NCBI GenBank assembly: GCA_951804985.1
Contig: OX638130.1
Location: 82,950,583-83,014,582 of the forward strand
Length of the DNA stretch: 64,000 nt
Reading direction: 5' to 3'
DNA from: Dryomyza anilis
Lineage: Eukaryota > Arthropoda > Insecta > Diptera > Dryomyzidae
Positions 1 to 12,862 of the stretch are shown here, piece after piece. Each line of letters begins with the position of its first letter. Within the stretch, counting starts at the first letter, position 1. Under the pieces are notes generated by a model, which did not search any database, was not told the DNA's origin, and was given only the letters and a program-made list of their open reading frames with translations. The position numbers and the translations under genes are program-made.

Positions 1-170
1 TTGTTAGCGGAACTGCCATATTCGGTTGGCGTTTGAATTATTAGCATTATATTGTTCTAAAACTGTTCAAAATAGGTTGTTGCTTTAGTTTTGACAAAAA
101 CAACCGACTAAGCAGTTAAGAGAACCGAATAAGTTTGCTGGGTAAAGAATTTGTTGTCGCAATAAATATC
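1..170 (+). repeat. Copy of the foldback-element arm
   Basis: Shares GGAACTGCCATATTCGGTTG, AACTGTTC and AACAACCGACTAAGC words with 2150-2640 and, inverted, with 3045-3235. The copy is cut by the window edge. Confidence 0.6.
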
Positions 171-185
171 TATACTGTGTGTATA

Positions 186-440
186 TCTTCGTTGTAGAAC
201 TAAAAGTCACCTACTACATTTTTATGAAAATCTTAAATTTCAACTTTGTTAGTAATTATTACAAAAAGTAATTGAGCCATTTTTATAGTTCAAATAACAA
301 TTCATAGATTCACATTTTCTTATTATTTGGTAAAAATATTGAGCTCATCGATCAAAAATCTAAAGATATATAAAGATTTTTGTAAATGAGCAATTGGCAT
401 TTCGAAAATGTAGTTGGTGTCCGTTTAAACTACTTCTATT
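186..440 (+). mobile_element. MITE-A copy (TCGTCGTTGTAGAA family), degraded right end
   Basis: Matches the two 256-bp MITE-A copies at 13222 and 31884 along most of its length (TTCGTTGTAGAAC, AAAGTCACC, AATTGAGC, ATTGAGCTCATCGATC, GAAAATGTAGTTGGTG). The right terminal repeat is disrupted. Confidence 0.7.
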
Positions 441-805
441 AACCCGATTCCTCCTAATGTGACAATATGGTAACAGTTGTGATAATCCTACAAAAACGCA
501 TGTAACGGTCAAAGCAAAACCCAAAAAAACACTAACTCAATTATTCTTCGTAAGTAGTGATCTTGGTCTTGTTTTTGTAGTATTTGAAAGAACAAGATGG
601 ATCTTCCGATGCAAGCACAAGATTACCATCTCTTGTTCTTATATTTGCTCCTCACTATTCGTTATATTATTCTACAAACAGTCTGATACTGACTGAAAAG
701 AAAACGATATGAGATAGAAATGGGACGAATATCAAAAATGGTATTATCTTGGAATGTTGTCTTTAATCTATATTTTATATTATATATTATATTATTGTTA
801 GTTAC

Positions 806-3800
806 CCTGCACTCATTCGGCAATTCCATCTTCGAGATGCACCAAAAGACAGTGTAGTTGATCAAACTGCTCTGCTTGTTTGGCGCCTTCCAGGACAGCG
901 TGTACGAGCGATTATGATAAACGGCGACTATTGTATGCGGCACAAATTGAAGATTCTTCATAGGCACCACTTGTATTTGGCTGCTTTCGAGGGACTGACC
1001 CATGCTGTTGCAGGCTTTGATGTGGTAGTTGTATTGCATTCCAGGTCTCCAAGCGAATGTCACTGATGTGTTATTCGTCCTTTTGGTATCACTGCGAAGA
1101 ACATAATTTATTAAAGAAGTCAGTAACAACAGATTCACAACAATATAAAAAGTTAAATCGATATCTGAATGAAACAAAAATTTAATTTTGGATAAAAAAA
1201 AAAGAAAATCACCCTTATCTGAAGCTCGTCGTATATTTTAATTCCAATTCGGATTTCTTTATTTGGAATTTTGACAGATTTTTCTATTGGTTTGACATAC
1301 ATCAACTGATTTAGAAATTACATTTTCATTTCAGACTTGGATTCGGATTTCTGCCAAGACGGACTTCAGAATAAGGATAAATAAATGATATGTAAACAGT
1401 AAATTAAATTCAAACCGATGAGAGTTTGTATAGAAATCTAATCTGAGTATGGTGATGAAAACAAAATTCAATTTACATTGTTTTGCCCTCCAGATCTGTT
1501 TGATTGATAGCATAATAAAAGTCAGGTCCATTTTTTTCATAATCCTCCATTTTTTGCCAGTACAGTTTCAATTCGGTCTCCTTGGAGTCAAATGAAAAAC
1601 TGCCTACGGCAGTTTTTGGTGGACCGTCGGGACGTCGTGCCTTTGTCGCAAATTCGCCTATAAATGGTTCGCTCCACATGTCTGGATCCGACGACGCTGT
1701 TGCCACCTTCACGCTTACCTCCAGCTTGTAATCACAATATGGATATTGAAGTGTTGTAAGCACAATGCAGTGCCCGCTACTGCATTGCCGGTGTACCAAG
1801 TCGGTGACGTTGTACCAATCATAACCATTTGGTTTCAGACGAATGCGGAATTGCAGGCCTTCCTCTATGTAATATGCGACATATTTTTCCAGTGTCCACC
1901 CAAATTCCACAGAGTTGGAGGTTATCGCTTCAATCTTAATATCCAGTTTAGCAGGAATCACTTAAAATGGAACATTATAGCATTGTTAGATTCGAAGTAA
2001 CCTTTTGTTTTTTATTTGCAATTTAAAACATTTTATAATAATAATAGTTTGGTGCGACAGCTATGAAGAACCTAAGGAGATCTCTCTCCCCATCTGAGCT
2101 GTGCGTGTTATATTTGTACTCAAAGTGGTGGGACGTACGTTGTACGTTAGTTGTAACAACCAATTTCATTCGGTTAAAATTAAGATTCTACAAATTTGTT
2201 TGCGAAACTGCCATATTCGGTTGGCGCTTGAAATATTAGCAAATACACAGACACAGAAAAATCCTCTTTTGGCATGAGGTTGGAAGAATAAAAGCGTTAG
2301 TTGTACAAACTAACTTCATTCAGTTAAATCGAATAGTTTACAAATTTGCTGGCGGAACTGCCATATAAGCCTATACACTTGAAATATTAAGGTATACACA
2401 CTAAATCAGTACTAAGTCAGTACTAAATTGTTCTAAAACAGTTCGAAATTGGTTGCAATACAAACTACAACCCTTTTCATTTTGACAACAACAACCGACT
2501 AAGCTACCTAAGACTGTTCGCAATAGGTAGTCCAAACTACAACACCTTTAGTTTTTACTATAAGAATTGAATAAGCCGTTCAAAGCACCGAATTAGTTGG
2601 TTGGGAAATAAGTAGTTGGCGCAAAAAAAAACATTATTATGTGTGTAGGCAATATTTTACTCTCGTATGTTTGCCGCGAGGTAGCGTCGGATAGAAAAAT
2701 ATTTTTCTTTGAAAAGATGTTGAGTGTCCCATCCCAGATTTGATTCTCTCTTAAGGAACTTTTCGGCTCGCGGTCCAGCACACTAACTACTGAGCTGCAA
2801 ACGCCGTATTGGGAAATCATTTGTCACTTTTTTCGATTTTTATCTTTGTCACCTCCTAGGATTGTTTACTAAGAACAAAAAATAAGCTGTTCAAATTTAT
2901 TTTTTTGGAAATACAAAATTTTTGTAAGAATCAGCTGCAGTATCAGAAACATTTAAAGAAACAGAGAAGTGATGATCATAGTTTAATTGCCGTACTATCG
3001 TATTTATACAATGTCCTCAATATAATAAAACTGCTACCAATTTCAGTTCCAAAACTACCAAAACAGTTTTAGAACAGTTGTAGAACGATTTCGAACAGTT
3101 TTAGAAGAATTTGTAGTGTGTATAGGTTAATATTTCGAATATGGCAGTTTCGCCAACGCTTTTGTAAATAATTCGTTTTAAGCGAAGAAGTTGGTTATTA
3201 CAACTAAATCTTCGGTGCAACCAACCTCATGCCAAAAAAAAATGTAAAAGCACTTTTCACGAAATGTGTATTAGAACATTGAAACACTTTTCAAAAAAAT
3301 AATAAAATGCGATACATTTTCGAAATGCCGATCATACCGAGATCCAGTTTTTAAGCCATAGGGCCGGCCTTTTGTTATACCATCAATATTTTTAAAAACT
3401 GAAAAACAAATTGATTCCAATGTTTTATAATCGGTACTTACCACTCCTGTAGTTAGCAATGGTAAACTTTTGCGAGTGTGTTCCTAATTCATTGATTCCA
3501 GTTAAATTAAAGTAATAGTTTTGCCGTGTTGCTATATAGACGGGATCCGAGTCCTGCGTTATATTGCAGATATACGTAACATTTATGATTTGCAGTATAC
3601 AGTTATATTGATAGTTCTGATTCTGAAAATAAAATAAAAATATTTTAATAATTTATATCATGGTACAGAAAATGTCTGCTAGAGAGCTAAATATAGCTTA
3701 AAGAGTCAACTTTTGGCCTTAGCTCATGCGCTTTTTCATTAGGCTCGTAAGCATTATTTCGACTCGTGCCATAATTATTTTCGACTCACGAGCTGACAGC

Positions 3801-6800
3801 CAAAAATCGAAGATCCAATAAACTTCACACATTTTTCCTTCGAGGAAAAATGAGGCAAAAATTGAAAATTGATATATTTCAGAAACTAAATGAAATTAAT
3901 TCCCTTAATATTATTACTTACATATTCATTTGGTTTATAATTCAATTCATAGCTTGTATAGATCATGTTATTGGGTTTTGTGAAGGTGCACGTCATGAAA
4001 TTAAAATGGTACGTTTTACACGAGAAATCAGTAACTTCTGCCGGTCGATTTCCTGAAAAAAATGTTATGAACCTTTTAAAAATGATTATATTATAAAATA
4101 ATTTCTTTTATAATTTTTTTGAATTTTATGAATTGAAGCGTTATGTGAAAATGTAAGTTTTGAGATATTTGCGATTAAAGTATTTGAATGTCCGTATCTC
4201 AATTAAAAATACAAAAAATATTTTTTTTTATATACTTAGAGCCCTTATTGCAGAAAACGACAAAAGATGTATGCAATCGATCTGGGATTTCACAGGAGAA
4301 TAGATGGCACTGCAGGTATCATTCTGTGCGAATATTTCAGAGAAGGTGTTATGATGCCTAAAGCCCTTATTGCACCCAACGCTTCAATTTATGTATATTA
4401 ATTTATATGAATTTGTACTACTCCATATTTAATAGGACAATTTCCAGACTAAAAATATTATAAATTCTTTGATCATATTTTTTAGTCTGTACTTTCTACA
4501 AAATGTATAAATCAACATTTATTGATACACGCTGCAAAAAAAGGGCTCTCCCAATCATAATTTTCCAGGCATTACATATATCTTTAAAACTTTATGCAAA
4601 CAAAAGTATTATTTTTAATTGCCAAACATTATTATAATAACAGCAAAACATATTTTTGTTTTCGCTCAAACATATTTATGTTCAGAATGAATAATTTTCG
4701 GCGTTCTTGCAAACAAATATATGTTTGAATGTGAAAAACATTTTATTTACATGTAAATGTATTTATGTTTACATTTAATTTTAATGTAAAAAAAATTAAT
4801 TAACACTTTTTTCCCTTTCCCGTGCAACATTGTAAATTTTACTATTAAAAAGTTTGGGAGCGCATGTAATCGGTAACAATTTCTAATATTAATTAATTTT
4901 ATTGTTTTATTTTAATACTTTATCTTTCCAAAAAAAATAACTTAATTAAAAAATGTTACCCGTCCCTGATCAGGGTACCCGTTCATACTCTTCGTCCCGG
5001 GTAGAAATGTGTTAATGTTTAGCCTTATTTCACTTCCGTTCCTGATCAGAATACGATAGGACGTCTCAACCTAAGGTCAACTGACATAATATATATCAGA
5101 GTCGACTATGGTAACATTACTTTTCAATCTACGTAATGCAACCTTAACATCCTTAACGAAGAAACCGGATCTAAAGCCTACAGGTAATGGAACCTGATCT
5201 GACCTTTATGAAAAACATGTTTGTAAACCGTGTTAATTTGAACTGATCGGGAAATTATTAAAAACTCTATAATAAAATCGGGTACATAAAAGTCAGAAAG
5301 TGCTGAATGTAGAGGCTCTAAAATGTATATAGATTTTAACGCAATTGACGAGTTCTGCCTGCGAGGACTGGTTTTTTCAATGGCAGAAAACTGTGTAAAA
5401 TAATTAATATAAAAAAAAAATTAAGAACAAAAATAAAATTTGAATTTTTATCAACAGTTGCTTTTAAATTGTTTGTTAATACTCCTCCGATAACGTAACT
5501 GCAATGTGAAGGAAACTAAACTATAAACAAAAAATAAATATAAGTGTGGCATAGTTATAATAAAAAATAAAGCAAAAAGTTTTGTATATTTGCGCATATA
5601 CACGTCATGTATTTCGTGGGATTTTGACGATGACAATATACGCCGCACAGCCGTCATTCTCAATCAACCCCAAAAAACTATAATTCTGCCTACAATATAC
5701 ATGGTTTTGAAGCATATTTGCAAATGTTGTTTGTAAATACATTTATCACGGATCTATCCATCTACACAAACAGAAAGAAACTTAAAACGCCTCAAGATAT
5801 CAAATTTACACATTCTGAGTCATGCATTAGAGTAGTATACACTATTTTTAACATACATGAACAGATTATTTTATGATACTTATGAAAAACCAGAATTATT
5901 GTTATAATTAATTAAAATACAGATAAAGAAAAGGATGCAGTATTAATAACAGAATGTTCGTTTAATAAATAAACAATTAAATGTTGTGAATATTTATTAC
6001 GTTATGTTTATACGATTGATAAATGCCCGTGATTTTAACGACCAGAAATATAATTTCTTATCGCGTTAGCAAAATTTCTTAATTTAAACGTTTCTGGATA
6101 CCGATAAATAAATACTAAAATTGGGAATTTTTTAAATCCAAAAATGTACTTATTTTTTACTTATATTCCGGGATCCATTATAAAAAAAAACTTGAAGTAT
6201 TAATTCGTACACAGCAGAAAACACGTTCTTCATATTGAAAAATGTAGGCCTTTTCCTCGCCAATATGACTGATCCAGTATACAGAGGAAAACGGCCAAAA
6301 TATCGATAAAAAGGAGGCAGAAAGAAATCGATCCAGATCCAATCATGAACAACAAAACAACAATATGTTATTAAACAATGCTCGGTACAAAAAAAAATGT
6401 TGCTTCCATTTATCAGGACTGAAAAACCGGACCTATTCAAAAAATGTTTTTCACATTTTTTTTTTTATAATTTTTATAATTTTTTATAATTAAAAACAAA
6501 ATAAATGAATGTAAATCCATTACTTTGTACCAGGCTTTACATTCATTTATTTTGAGAGTTTATTTTAAGAGTTTATTAGTCAAAAACCAATAGATTTTCT
6601 GCAAATATACACGCAGAGAAAAACATGGTTGTGGTGATAATATTTGAAGGGCATCACACTATGATTGGGGGTTATGGTTGTAGGAAATCATATAATTTGT
6701 CTAATATGATCTTCAATATTGCGTACCATAATATAATCCTCAGTGACAATAGTACGATTTTCTACAACCATACCATGGTTCTCAGTAACCATACGCCGAT

Positions 6801-9800
6801 TTCACACAACCATACTGTGGTTGTCAGTGACCATACTATGGTTGTCACTGACAATACTATGATTGTGAGTTAAATAAAAGACACAATTTTCAAACTCCGT
6901 GAAGCTGTACTTCGTGCGAAGCTGTGCTTGCAATTGCCGGACAGCATCGTTAGAGTTTTATCGTGCACAAGAACTTTCGTGTAAAGTACTGCGTCACCGT
7001 CATGAAGTTGGCAACGCAAGCACACGTTTAATCACTGAAATTTGTTATACACATTTGTATTAAACACAAGCAGTTAATGTTATTTATAGACATTTGTTTG
7101 AACTATATTGTCTTCATATTTATCATTTACAATTAACGTTTTAACTTTCGGATATACGGTTATTTTTAATAATGATGTTTTAAACATTAAAAGACACTTT
7201 GTCACGACAAAAAAAAACTCGACTGCACACCGCCATAGACAACATCAAAGTGAGTAAGAGTAAGAAAATTATATGGTTGTAAATAATAAATTACTACATT
7301 ATAATCAGTCTATATCATGGTATGATTGGTATTGACCATACTTTGTTCGTGGCAGTCTTTATCGTAATCATAACATGGTTCTTATGAACCATATTTTGGT
7401 TTTTCAGAAATACAATCATATTATATTATTCTATATTGTTGAAATCATATACTATTATTGTTGAAATAAAATTGAAAATACTATACTTTGATTGTGACAA
7501 CATTGTAAAGACCACAGCATGGTTGTCGAGATCATGTCGCAACCATATTATTTCTCTGCGTGTACCTCAATCAGAATGTTTGCCGTTTGATTTCTTAATG
7601 TAATTATTTTGTAGGATTTATTCAGTATTTTTAAAAAATAAATTATTAATTATAATGCCTATAATATCTCAACATATAACGACGAAATGTCTAGACTATT
7701 GGTAAAATAAAAAAAAAAAATCAATCTAACTTACCGACATTAACTTTGGTTCTTCCAATTGCATTTTTTCCGCTCATACATTGGTAGTGGCCTTTATATT
7801 CGGACGCATTTCGAATGGTCAGAATAGCCGTTTGCGCATCAAGTAACTGAAAGTACAAATTGCAAAAAAAAAAACATATCAAATCAAAAGTCAGATCAAA
7901 GCGCAGCATAAAATGGAATAAATTTTGTATTTAACTAGAAAATGTGATGGATGTTTGGACACAAAGAGCCATCAAGCGAACGTGTTCTGCAACAATGTTA
8001 TTTGTGAATTCCCATATAAAGACATGGACTGACTAACTAGGTGGAGGGTTTCTATGGAGCTCTCTGTACTAAGCAAGAAACCACAATTCTTGGTGATCAA
8101 TCGATGTCGCACTTGACAACGCACACAGTTGACATGCTTGGGAATGTACCAAGTGATTGCCAATTTAAAACGAAAACAATATCATGTTTACATATGATTT
8201 GAATTATAATATCTGATCGCCATTTATTTAAAATTGAATAACTAACTGTGATGGAAACGGTTTTTAATTCTTTTTACTTTTGAAAATGGTCTTAACATAT
8301 TAACATTTATTATGTAAAAAACATAAAGTTCGCTACTAATGATTAGTATATGCACGCAGAAAATCCATGGTTGTAGTGATCATATTTAAAGGACATTATA
8401 ATTGTAGGCAACCATAGTGGATCTACATTATTATGTGATCCTCAGTGACCATACTATGATTACCATAAAATCATAATAGATAATCAGCGAGTTTGATAAT
8501 GGATCTATTAATTTGTGCACAATATTAGACACCGATTACCCAAGCGGAACCAAATCGTACTTTTTGAATGTAGCCACTATTCCTATAATTTCAAACACTT
8601 TTTATTTATGAAAAAAAAGGAACTTAGTTTAGGATATGGGACTTTTAAAGAAACTATACCTACGCATATACAAATATACCTACACTGAAAAAAATATTTA
8701 CCTAATTGAAGTAAAATAAAGGGTTTTTCAATAAGAGCGCTACAATTTTTTTTTTTCTTCAAATAAAAGAAATTTGTGTTAACATGAAAGAATAATTTTC
8801 TATGGATCTTTCCATCATGAAATGGCAAACCTTACTGAAGAGAAATGTCAAAAGAGCGGCAAGAAATATGACGTCGTTTGCTGTCCCTGTCGCTCTACTT
8901 TTGTAGCGTCCCTGTTGAAAAACCCTTTAGCTCCATAGAAAATTATTCTTTCATGTTAACACAAATTTCTTTTATTTGAAGAAAAAAAAAAAGGTTGATT
9001 TGAAATTGAAGTAATATTCTATGAAGCTGAATCATTCCCATATTTACTTGAAATAGCTAAATTGTTTTTTGAAGAATTTGAATAAAAAAATGAAGAATTA
9101 TAATATTAACCATAGATCAGTCTCAATTTTGATAATATAATAATATATTTGATAATGTAGCTATGGACGTTATCTTTAAAATGCTGTTTACGGTATCGTG
9201 GGATCCATTAAACAGCAGCCGTAAGAGTTTTCAATTCTTTAATGAAATGTAAAAAGGAAAATACTTTTCGCTATCTGTCGGAAGCCAACATAGAAGGTTT
9301 TAAGACCAACTGATACGATACGATAATCGGCATTTGAAAGATAACGTCTGTAGTTAAATTTTTTCAGACTTGAGACTGGCCAGGCATATATAAATTCTGT
9401 ATAGGATATTCATTGATTACTTTTTCTTACAGCATTACCAATAATAAAAAAAATCCAACATAAGACAATAGTCGACTTTTGACATAAATTTATATGGAAA
9501 ATTTGTCAAGCTGTACATTATATTTTGATTATTGGTAACGCTGTTAGTTTTCTCTAACCACAAGTTTAAATATATGTGGACTCGTTTGGAGACAATGGTC
9601 ATTAATGGATTAATCTAATCATACCACTAAACATAGCATACAACGACAAATTTGAATTACTTATATTAAAACTCGTGCACATTTTGACCTGACCGCTAGG
9701 GAATTGGAGAAGAAAACCCCGAATCCCAGGAATAATCCTGAAATTAACAGTGCTACCAGTAATCAAAAAATAATGTCCAACTTTAGATAGTAGTCGAATT

Positions 9801-11132
9801 TTGACGTACATTATATTTTGATTATTGGGAACGCTCTCAGTGGACAAAATTAAAACGTAACTGCATTTATGATTAACAGTGTTGCAAATTAATGTGGAAT
9901 GACGTTTTTATACCCTACACTAAGAGTGAAAGGGTATATTCAGTTTGGTACGCCGTTTGTAACACCCAGAAGGAATCATCTCCGGTATGGAAAAGTATAT
10001 ATATTCTTGATCAGCATGACCTCCTGAGTCGATTTAGCGATGTCCGTCTGTCCGTCTGTCTGTTGAAATCCCTACTAAATTTTTAAAATTGAAGAGCTAG
10101 ATAAATGAAACTTATAACTTAGATTACTACGCTGTATGTGCGAAAAAATTGGCGAGATCGGTCCATTGTGACCTATGATCCGACCACTTATGTTCAAATA
10201 CCTCATATAAAATGTACATATAAAGATCAATTTTCACGTATACGTGCTTAGGTAAACTTTTTTGGTCAAATATATATTGATATCATGCTCAATTACATGA
10301 TAATAATGTTTTCCGGCGAAAAGACTTGTGGTTCACAAAAAAAAATCGAAATTCGGTACACCTACCCATTTGTAAATATGGGTATCAAATGAATGGAAAT
10401 TCTTCAGCGATTGAATGTTTGTATTATCAGGATTCGTATACCCTGGTGACCTATATATCACTTTGAATGGTAACCACACATATGTGTAGGGTATTTATAG
10501 TCGGCTTAGACCGACTATAATTTTGATAATCCTAACTATCATAATTACACCTACTTTAAAATTTCCCATGTGATCTAACCTTCCCAACTGGTTTTTATTT
10601 TAAATCATTTTTTGATGAACTATTATATATATTTTGAGATTTAAGATACGCATAATCAGTCTAGATGATTTTCACCCAGAAAAAAATTCCCTCAAATCCC
10701 ATTAAAATTGGTCAATAGGACAATTATTGATTTAATAGTATACAAAAAATAAATCTGTTTATATAAACTCAATGGCAATGTCATGGTATTTTCTAGTACT
10801 CAATGGTATTTTCCGATTAAATAGTATTTTTTATATAGTATTTTTTTCTGGGTGTTGGTTTAGAGTGTTTTATTTTAAATTTAAACCCATATTACTAGTT
10901 ACAATTGTTTTAATTAAGAAATTTTTAATTAATTGAATACATTATTTTCTTAAAAATGAGATCAGAATGGTACTTACAAATATTTGATTGCTTGGTTGCG
11001 TTATATTTGTCGCTTCTTTTGTTACTGTGTTATTCTCAGTGAACCAAATACTTGAGCTATTTCCACCTGTTACAATGCGACATGTAATATTCGCACTAGA
11101 TCCTATTTCAATATTAATGTCTGGCGTTGTGT
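806..11132 (-). CDS. dome: Domeless-type class I cytokine receptor, partial (6 internal exons)
   Basis: Plasma-membrane receptor for Unpaired-type cytokines, signalling through JAK/STAT (family knowledge). Exons in transcript order: 11132-10978, 7846-7735, 4052-3922, 3622-3442, 1960-1477, 1091-806 (1349 nt, about 449 aa). All have AG acceptors and GT donors, mostly GTAAGT, and phases agree at every junction (in-phase 1, then 0, 1, 0, 1, 2; ends in phase 0). The first two exons make one Ig-like domain (CRIV Cys, SIWF Trp, GHYQCM Cys). The third and fourth form the paired-cysteine first FN3 of a cytokine-binding module (DFSCKTYHFNFMTCTF). The fifth has DMWSEPF, a WSXWS-like motif. The sixth begins the next FN3 (YTVFWC). 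Signal-peptide exon, later FN3s, transmembrane and cytoplasmic parts are not found. Introns are full of MITEs. The adjacent paralogue eye transformer/latran is the main alternative name; the Ig domain and paired cysteines favour domeless. Confidence 0.85.
2030..2820 (-). mobile_element. SINE copy split by a foldback-repeat insertion
   Basis: The SINE 3' part (TAATAGTTTGG, TTATATTTGTACTCAAAGTG) is at 2036-2135 and the tRNA-like head at about 2640-2800 (minus GCAGCTCAGTAGTTAGTG). About 500 bp of foldback-arm sequence lies between. Roughly 40 bp of SINE body is missing at the break. Confidence 0.6.
2265..3245. mobile_element. Foldback-type element with ~200-bp inverted arms
   Basis: The left arm starts GGCATGAGGTTGG near 2271 and runs to about 2480. 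The right arm is its diverged reverse complement, 3045 to 3235, ending CCAACCTCATGCC. Arms share GAACTGCCATAT, GTATACACACTA, and TCTAAAACAGTTCGAAAT blocks. No target duplication is visible. The inside holds the tRNA-like head of a SINE. Confidence 0.65.
4060..6600. other. AT-rich intron of domeless, no gene recognised
   Basis: Large intron between the 7735 and 4052 exon edges. It contains poly-A/T runs and ATTTATG/ACATATTT-rich stretches near 4640-4790. I see no reading frame or exon worth calling. Confidence 0.6.
6610..7562. mobile_element. TA-flanked inverted-repeat element (CACGCAGAGAAA ends), 953 bp
   Basis: Termini CACGCAGAGAAA... and ...TTTCTCTGCGTG, each flanked by TA. Inside the ends are many iterations of ACCATA/TATGGTTGT motifs in both orientations. 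A short relative is at 8353-8490. No transposase frame. TA flanks suggest a Tc1/mariner-mobilised MITE. Confidence 0.65.
8353..8490 (+). repeat. Fragment of the CACGCAG inverted-repeat family
   Basis: CACGCAGAAAATCCATGGTT start followed by AGTGATCATATTT, GTAGGCAACCATAG and CCTCAGTGACCATACTATG, which match 6610-6870. Confidence 0.6.
8707..8997. repeat. Two interleaved inverted repeats
   Basis: Arm A (8708-8736, AAAGGGTTTTTCAA...) pairs with A' (about 8893-8922). Arm B (8757-8807) pairs perfectly over 50 nt with B' (8934-8984). The order is A-B-A'-B', so the two pairs interlock rather than nest. A/A' look like MITE termini; B' lies outside them. Confidence 0.75.
9168..9354. mobile_element. Short inverted-repeat element, ~187 bp
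   Basis: Ends share GACGTTATCTTT(A/C)AAATGC in inverted orientation (9173-9192 and 9330-9349). The arms continue with a degraded TACGGTATCG/CGATAATCG match. Confidence 0.5.
9429..9842. repeat. Small repeats with ATTATTGGTAACG ends
   Basis: CAGCATTACCAATAAT near 9431 is inverted as ATTATTGGTAACGCTGTTAG near 9528-9547. A second related block at 9755-9840 has AGTAGTCGAATTTTGACGTA and ends ATTATTGGGAACGCT. Confidence 0.45.
9895..10530 (+). mobile_element. ~635-bp dispersed element ending in a hairpin (GGGTATA family), plus copy
   Basis: Begins TACCCTACACTAAGAGTGAA, contains GTTTGTAACACCCAGAAGGA and the CCGTCTG run near 10040, and ends with a perfect hairpin TATAGTCGG-cttaga-CCGACTATA. A minus-oriented copy lies at 49813-50436. 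Two copies with the same ends show it is a mobile family. The subterminal hairpin recalls Helitron/Helentron ends, but no CTRR end was seen. Confidence 0.6.
10673..10854. mobile_element. MITE-B copy (CACCCAGAAAAAAA ends), 182 bp
   Basis: Inverted ends CACCCAGAAAAAAA / TTTTTTTCTGGGTG. The internal ATTAAAATTGGTCAATAGGA and ACTCAATGG blocks are shared with copies at 11401 and 28980. Confidence 0.8.
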
Positions 11133-11400
11133 CTGCAAAGAAATTATAAATTATAAAAAATATATATTTATGTTGTGTGCGAGATCGTCTAAATTTGGTA
11201 ATCTGTAAAGACAGTAATCTGGAAAACTTTTGCAACGTCCTCCAACTTTTCCTGCAAAAGTTTACATGTTTGGTGTAAAAAATAACATTTATCATAAAAG
11301 CAGTGAAATATTTAAAGTGTAACAAAATATATTTGCGAATGTTTATAGAATCGAATAATTTTTAAATGTAGTAAATTCACCTATTGGTGAATCCTATATA

Positions 11401-11681
11401 CACCCAGAAAAAAATTCGCTCAAATATCATTAAAATTGGTCAATGGGACAATTATTGATTTGTGGACTCGTTTTTCTCGCTCAAATACCATTAAAATTGG
11501 TCTATGGGACAATTATTGATTTAATAGTATCCAAAAAATAAATCTTTTCATATAAACTCAATGGTAATGTCATGGTATTTTCTAGTATTTAATGGTATTG
11601 TCCGATTAAAATAATAATTTATCCTATTGACTATTTTTAATAGTAACAAACTATTATTTATATAGTATTTTTTTCTGGGTG
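11401..11681. mobile_element. MITE-B copy, 281 bp, TA target duplication
   Basis: CACCCAGAAAAAAA ends directly flanked by TA (11399-11400 and 11682-11683). An internal duplication of the TCGCTCAAATA(C/T)CATTAAAA block explains the greater length. Confidence 0.85.
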
Positions 11682-12299
11682 TAGGTGAATTCAATATACA
11701 AATAAATATGAATAACAAAATATAATACAAAAAAACAAAAAAAAAATCATTTGTTTTGTTTATGCAAAAATAGAAATATATTTTTATATTAAAGTTAATA
11801 TTTTTTATGAAAAACGAAAACATAAAGAAAATTAAATTCACTTAGAATGTTGCATACTTCTGGGAGAAAAAAATATCAAACTGTTAGAATCAGTGAGCAA
11901 AACTTTCAAACTGTAACATTCAAACGAATGCTTATCATACAATCTTCAGTCTCTTTTTAAAAATTTTTGAATGAGACTAAATGATGTAATGTTAATATCT
12001 CATGATTGCTTTGTTCGAAAAAAAAAATAATAAATATGTAATAATATAAAAAAGGAAAAACTCGTTTGGTACAAAAAATATTATTTACTCGCAAAAGAAA
12101 ACCGCAAACGAAGTATCTTTTGTCTAATTTTTCGTTTGTGAGGAACGAATTTTATCTTTACGTGTAATTTGAAAAGTCTCATTCCCGCAGTTCGGATTCG
12201 GTATTAAACTGCGGGACTTCAGAGCTGATGTATCATACTACAAATTAATGAAATTAGCCACTTACTTATATTGGAACTATGTATTATTTATCCGATGTA

Positions 12300-12550
12300 T
12301 TTCAACGACATCGTATCATCATGTTATATTTGTACTCAAAGTGGGGGACCTACAGTTTAATGCCGAATCCAAACGGCGGGTGAGGGATTTTTATAGGCAA
12401 TGTTTTACTCTCGTATGTTTGCCATTTACTGCCGAGAGGTATCGCGGTATAGAAAAATGTTTCTATGAAAAGATGTTGTTAGCCCCAATCCAGGCTTGAA
12501 CCGGGAACTTTTCGGCTCGCAGTCCAATGCACAAACCTTGAGCTACCGAA
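12300..12550 (-). mobile_element. SINE copy, 3'-truncated
   Basis: Matches the full SINE at 26613 from the tRNA-like head (minus CGGTAGCTCAAGG..., GGTTCAAGCC B box) through TTTCTATACCGCGATACCTC to CCACTTTGAGTACAAATATA. The A-box region is mutated and the terminal tail is absent. Confidence 0.75.
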
Positions 12551-12552
12551 AT

Positions 12553-12862
12553 TTAAATCGGACATAAAAAATACGGAACCAGTAATTATTATAACAGGCA
12601 CTCTTAGTATTTTTTATTTTGTTCAGTATCTGAAAAATCGACATTAGAGACAACTTTGTACAGAAAAGTATGTATATTTTTGATCAGGGTCACTTTGATT
12701 ATTTGAAAATTCGAGTAATGATGAAGAGATCATTAAGAACAACCATTGTACTTTCAACAAAAGGCAAAAATTAGACACTAAATAAAGAGTGTGACCCTGA
12801 TAAAATACAAAGAGTGCCTGTGAAATTAATCACTGGTTCTGTATTTTTAATCCGATCCGAGT
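12553..12862. mobile_element. Inverted-repeat element, ~300 bp
   Basis: The left end AAATACGGAACCAGTAATTA...AACAGGCACTCTTAGTATTT is repeated inverted at the right end (AAAGAGTGCCTG...CACTGGTTCTGTATTT). An inner GATCAGGGTCAC / GTGACCCTGAT pair is also present. Confidence 0.6.

Noticed and set aside
540..692. Next coding exon of domeless beginning SIRLFVE
   Set aside because: Good acceptor and a suggestive start, but wrong phase relative to the 806 donor and three stop codons within about 13 codons. Kept only as a finding about the gene's end.
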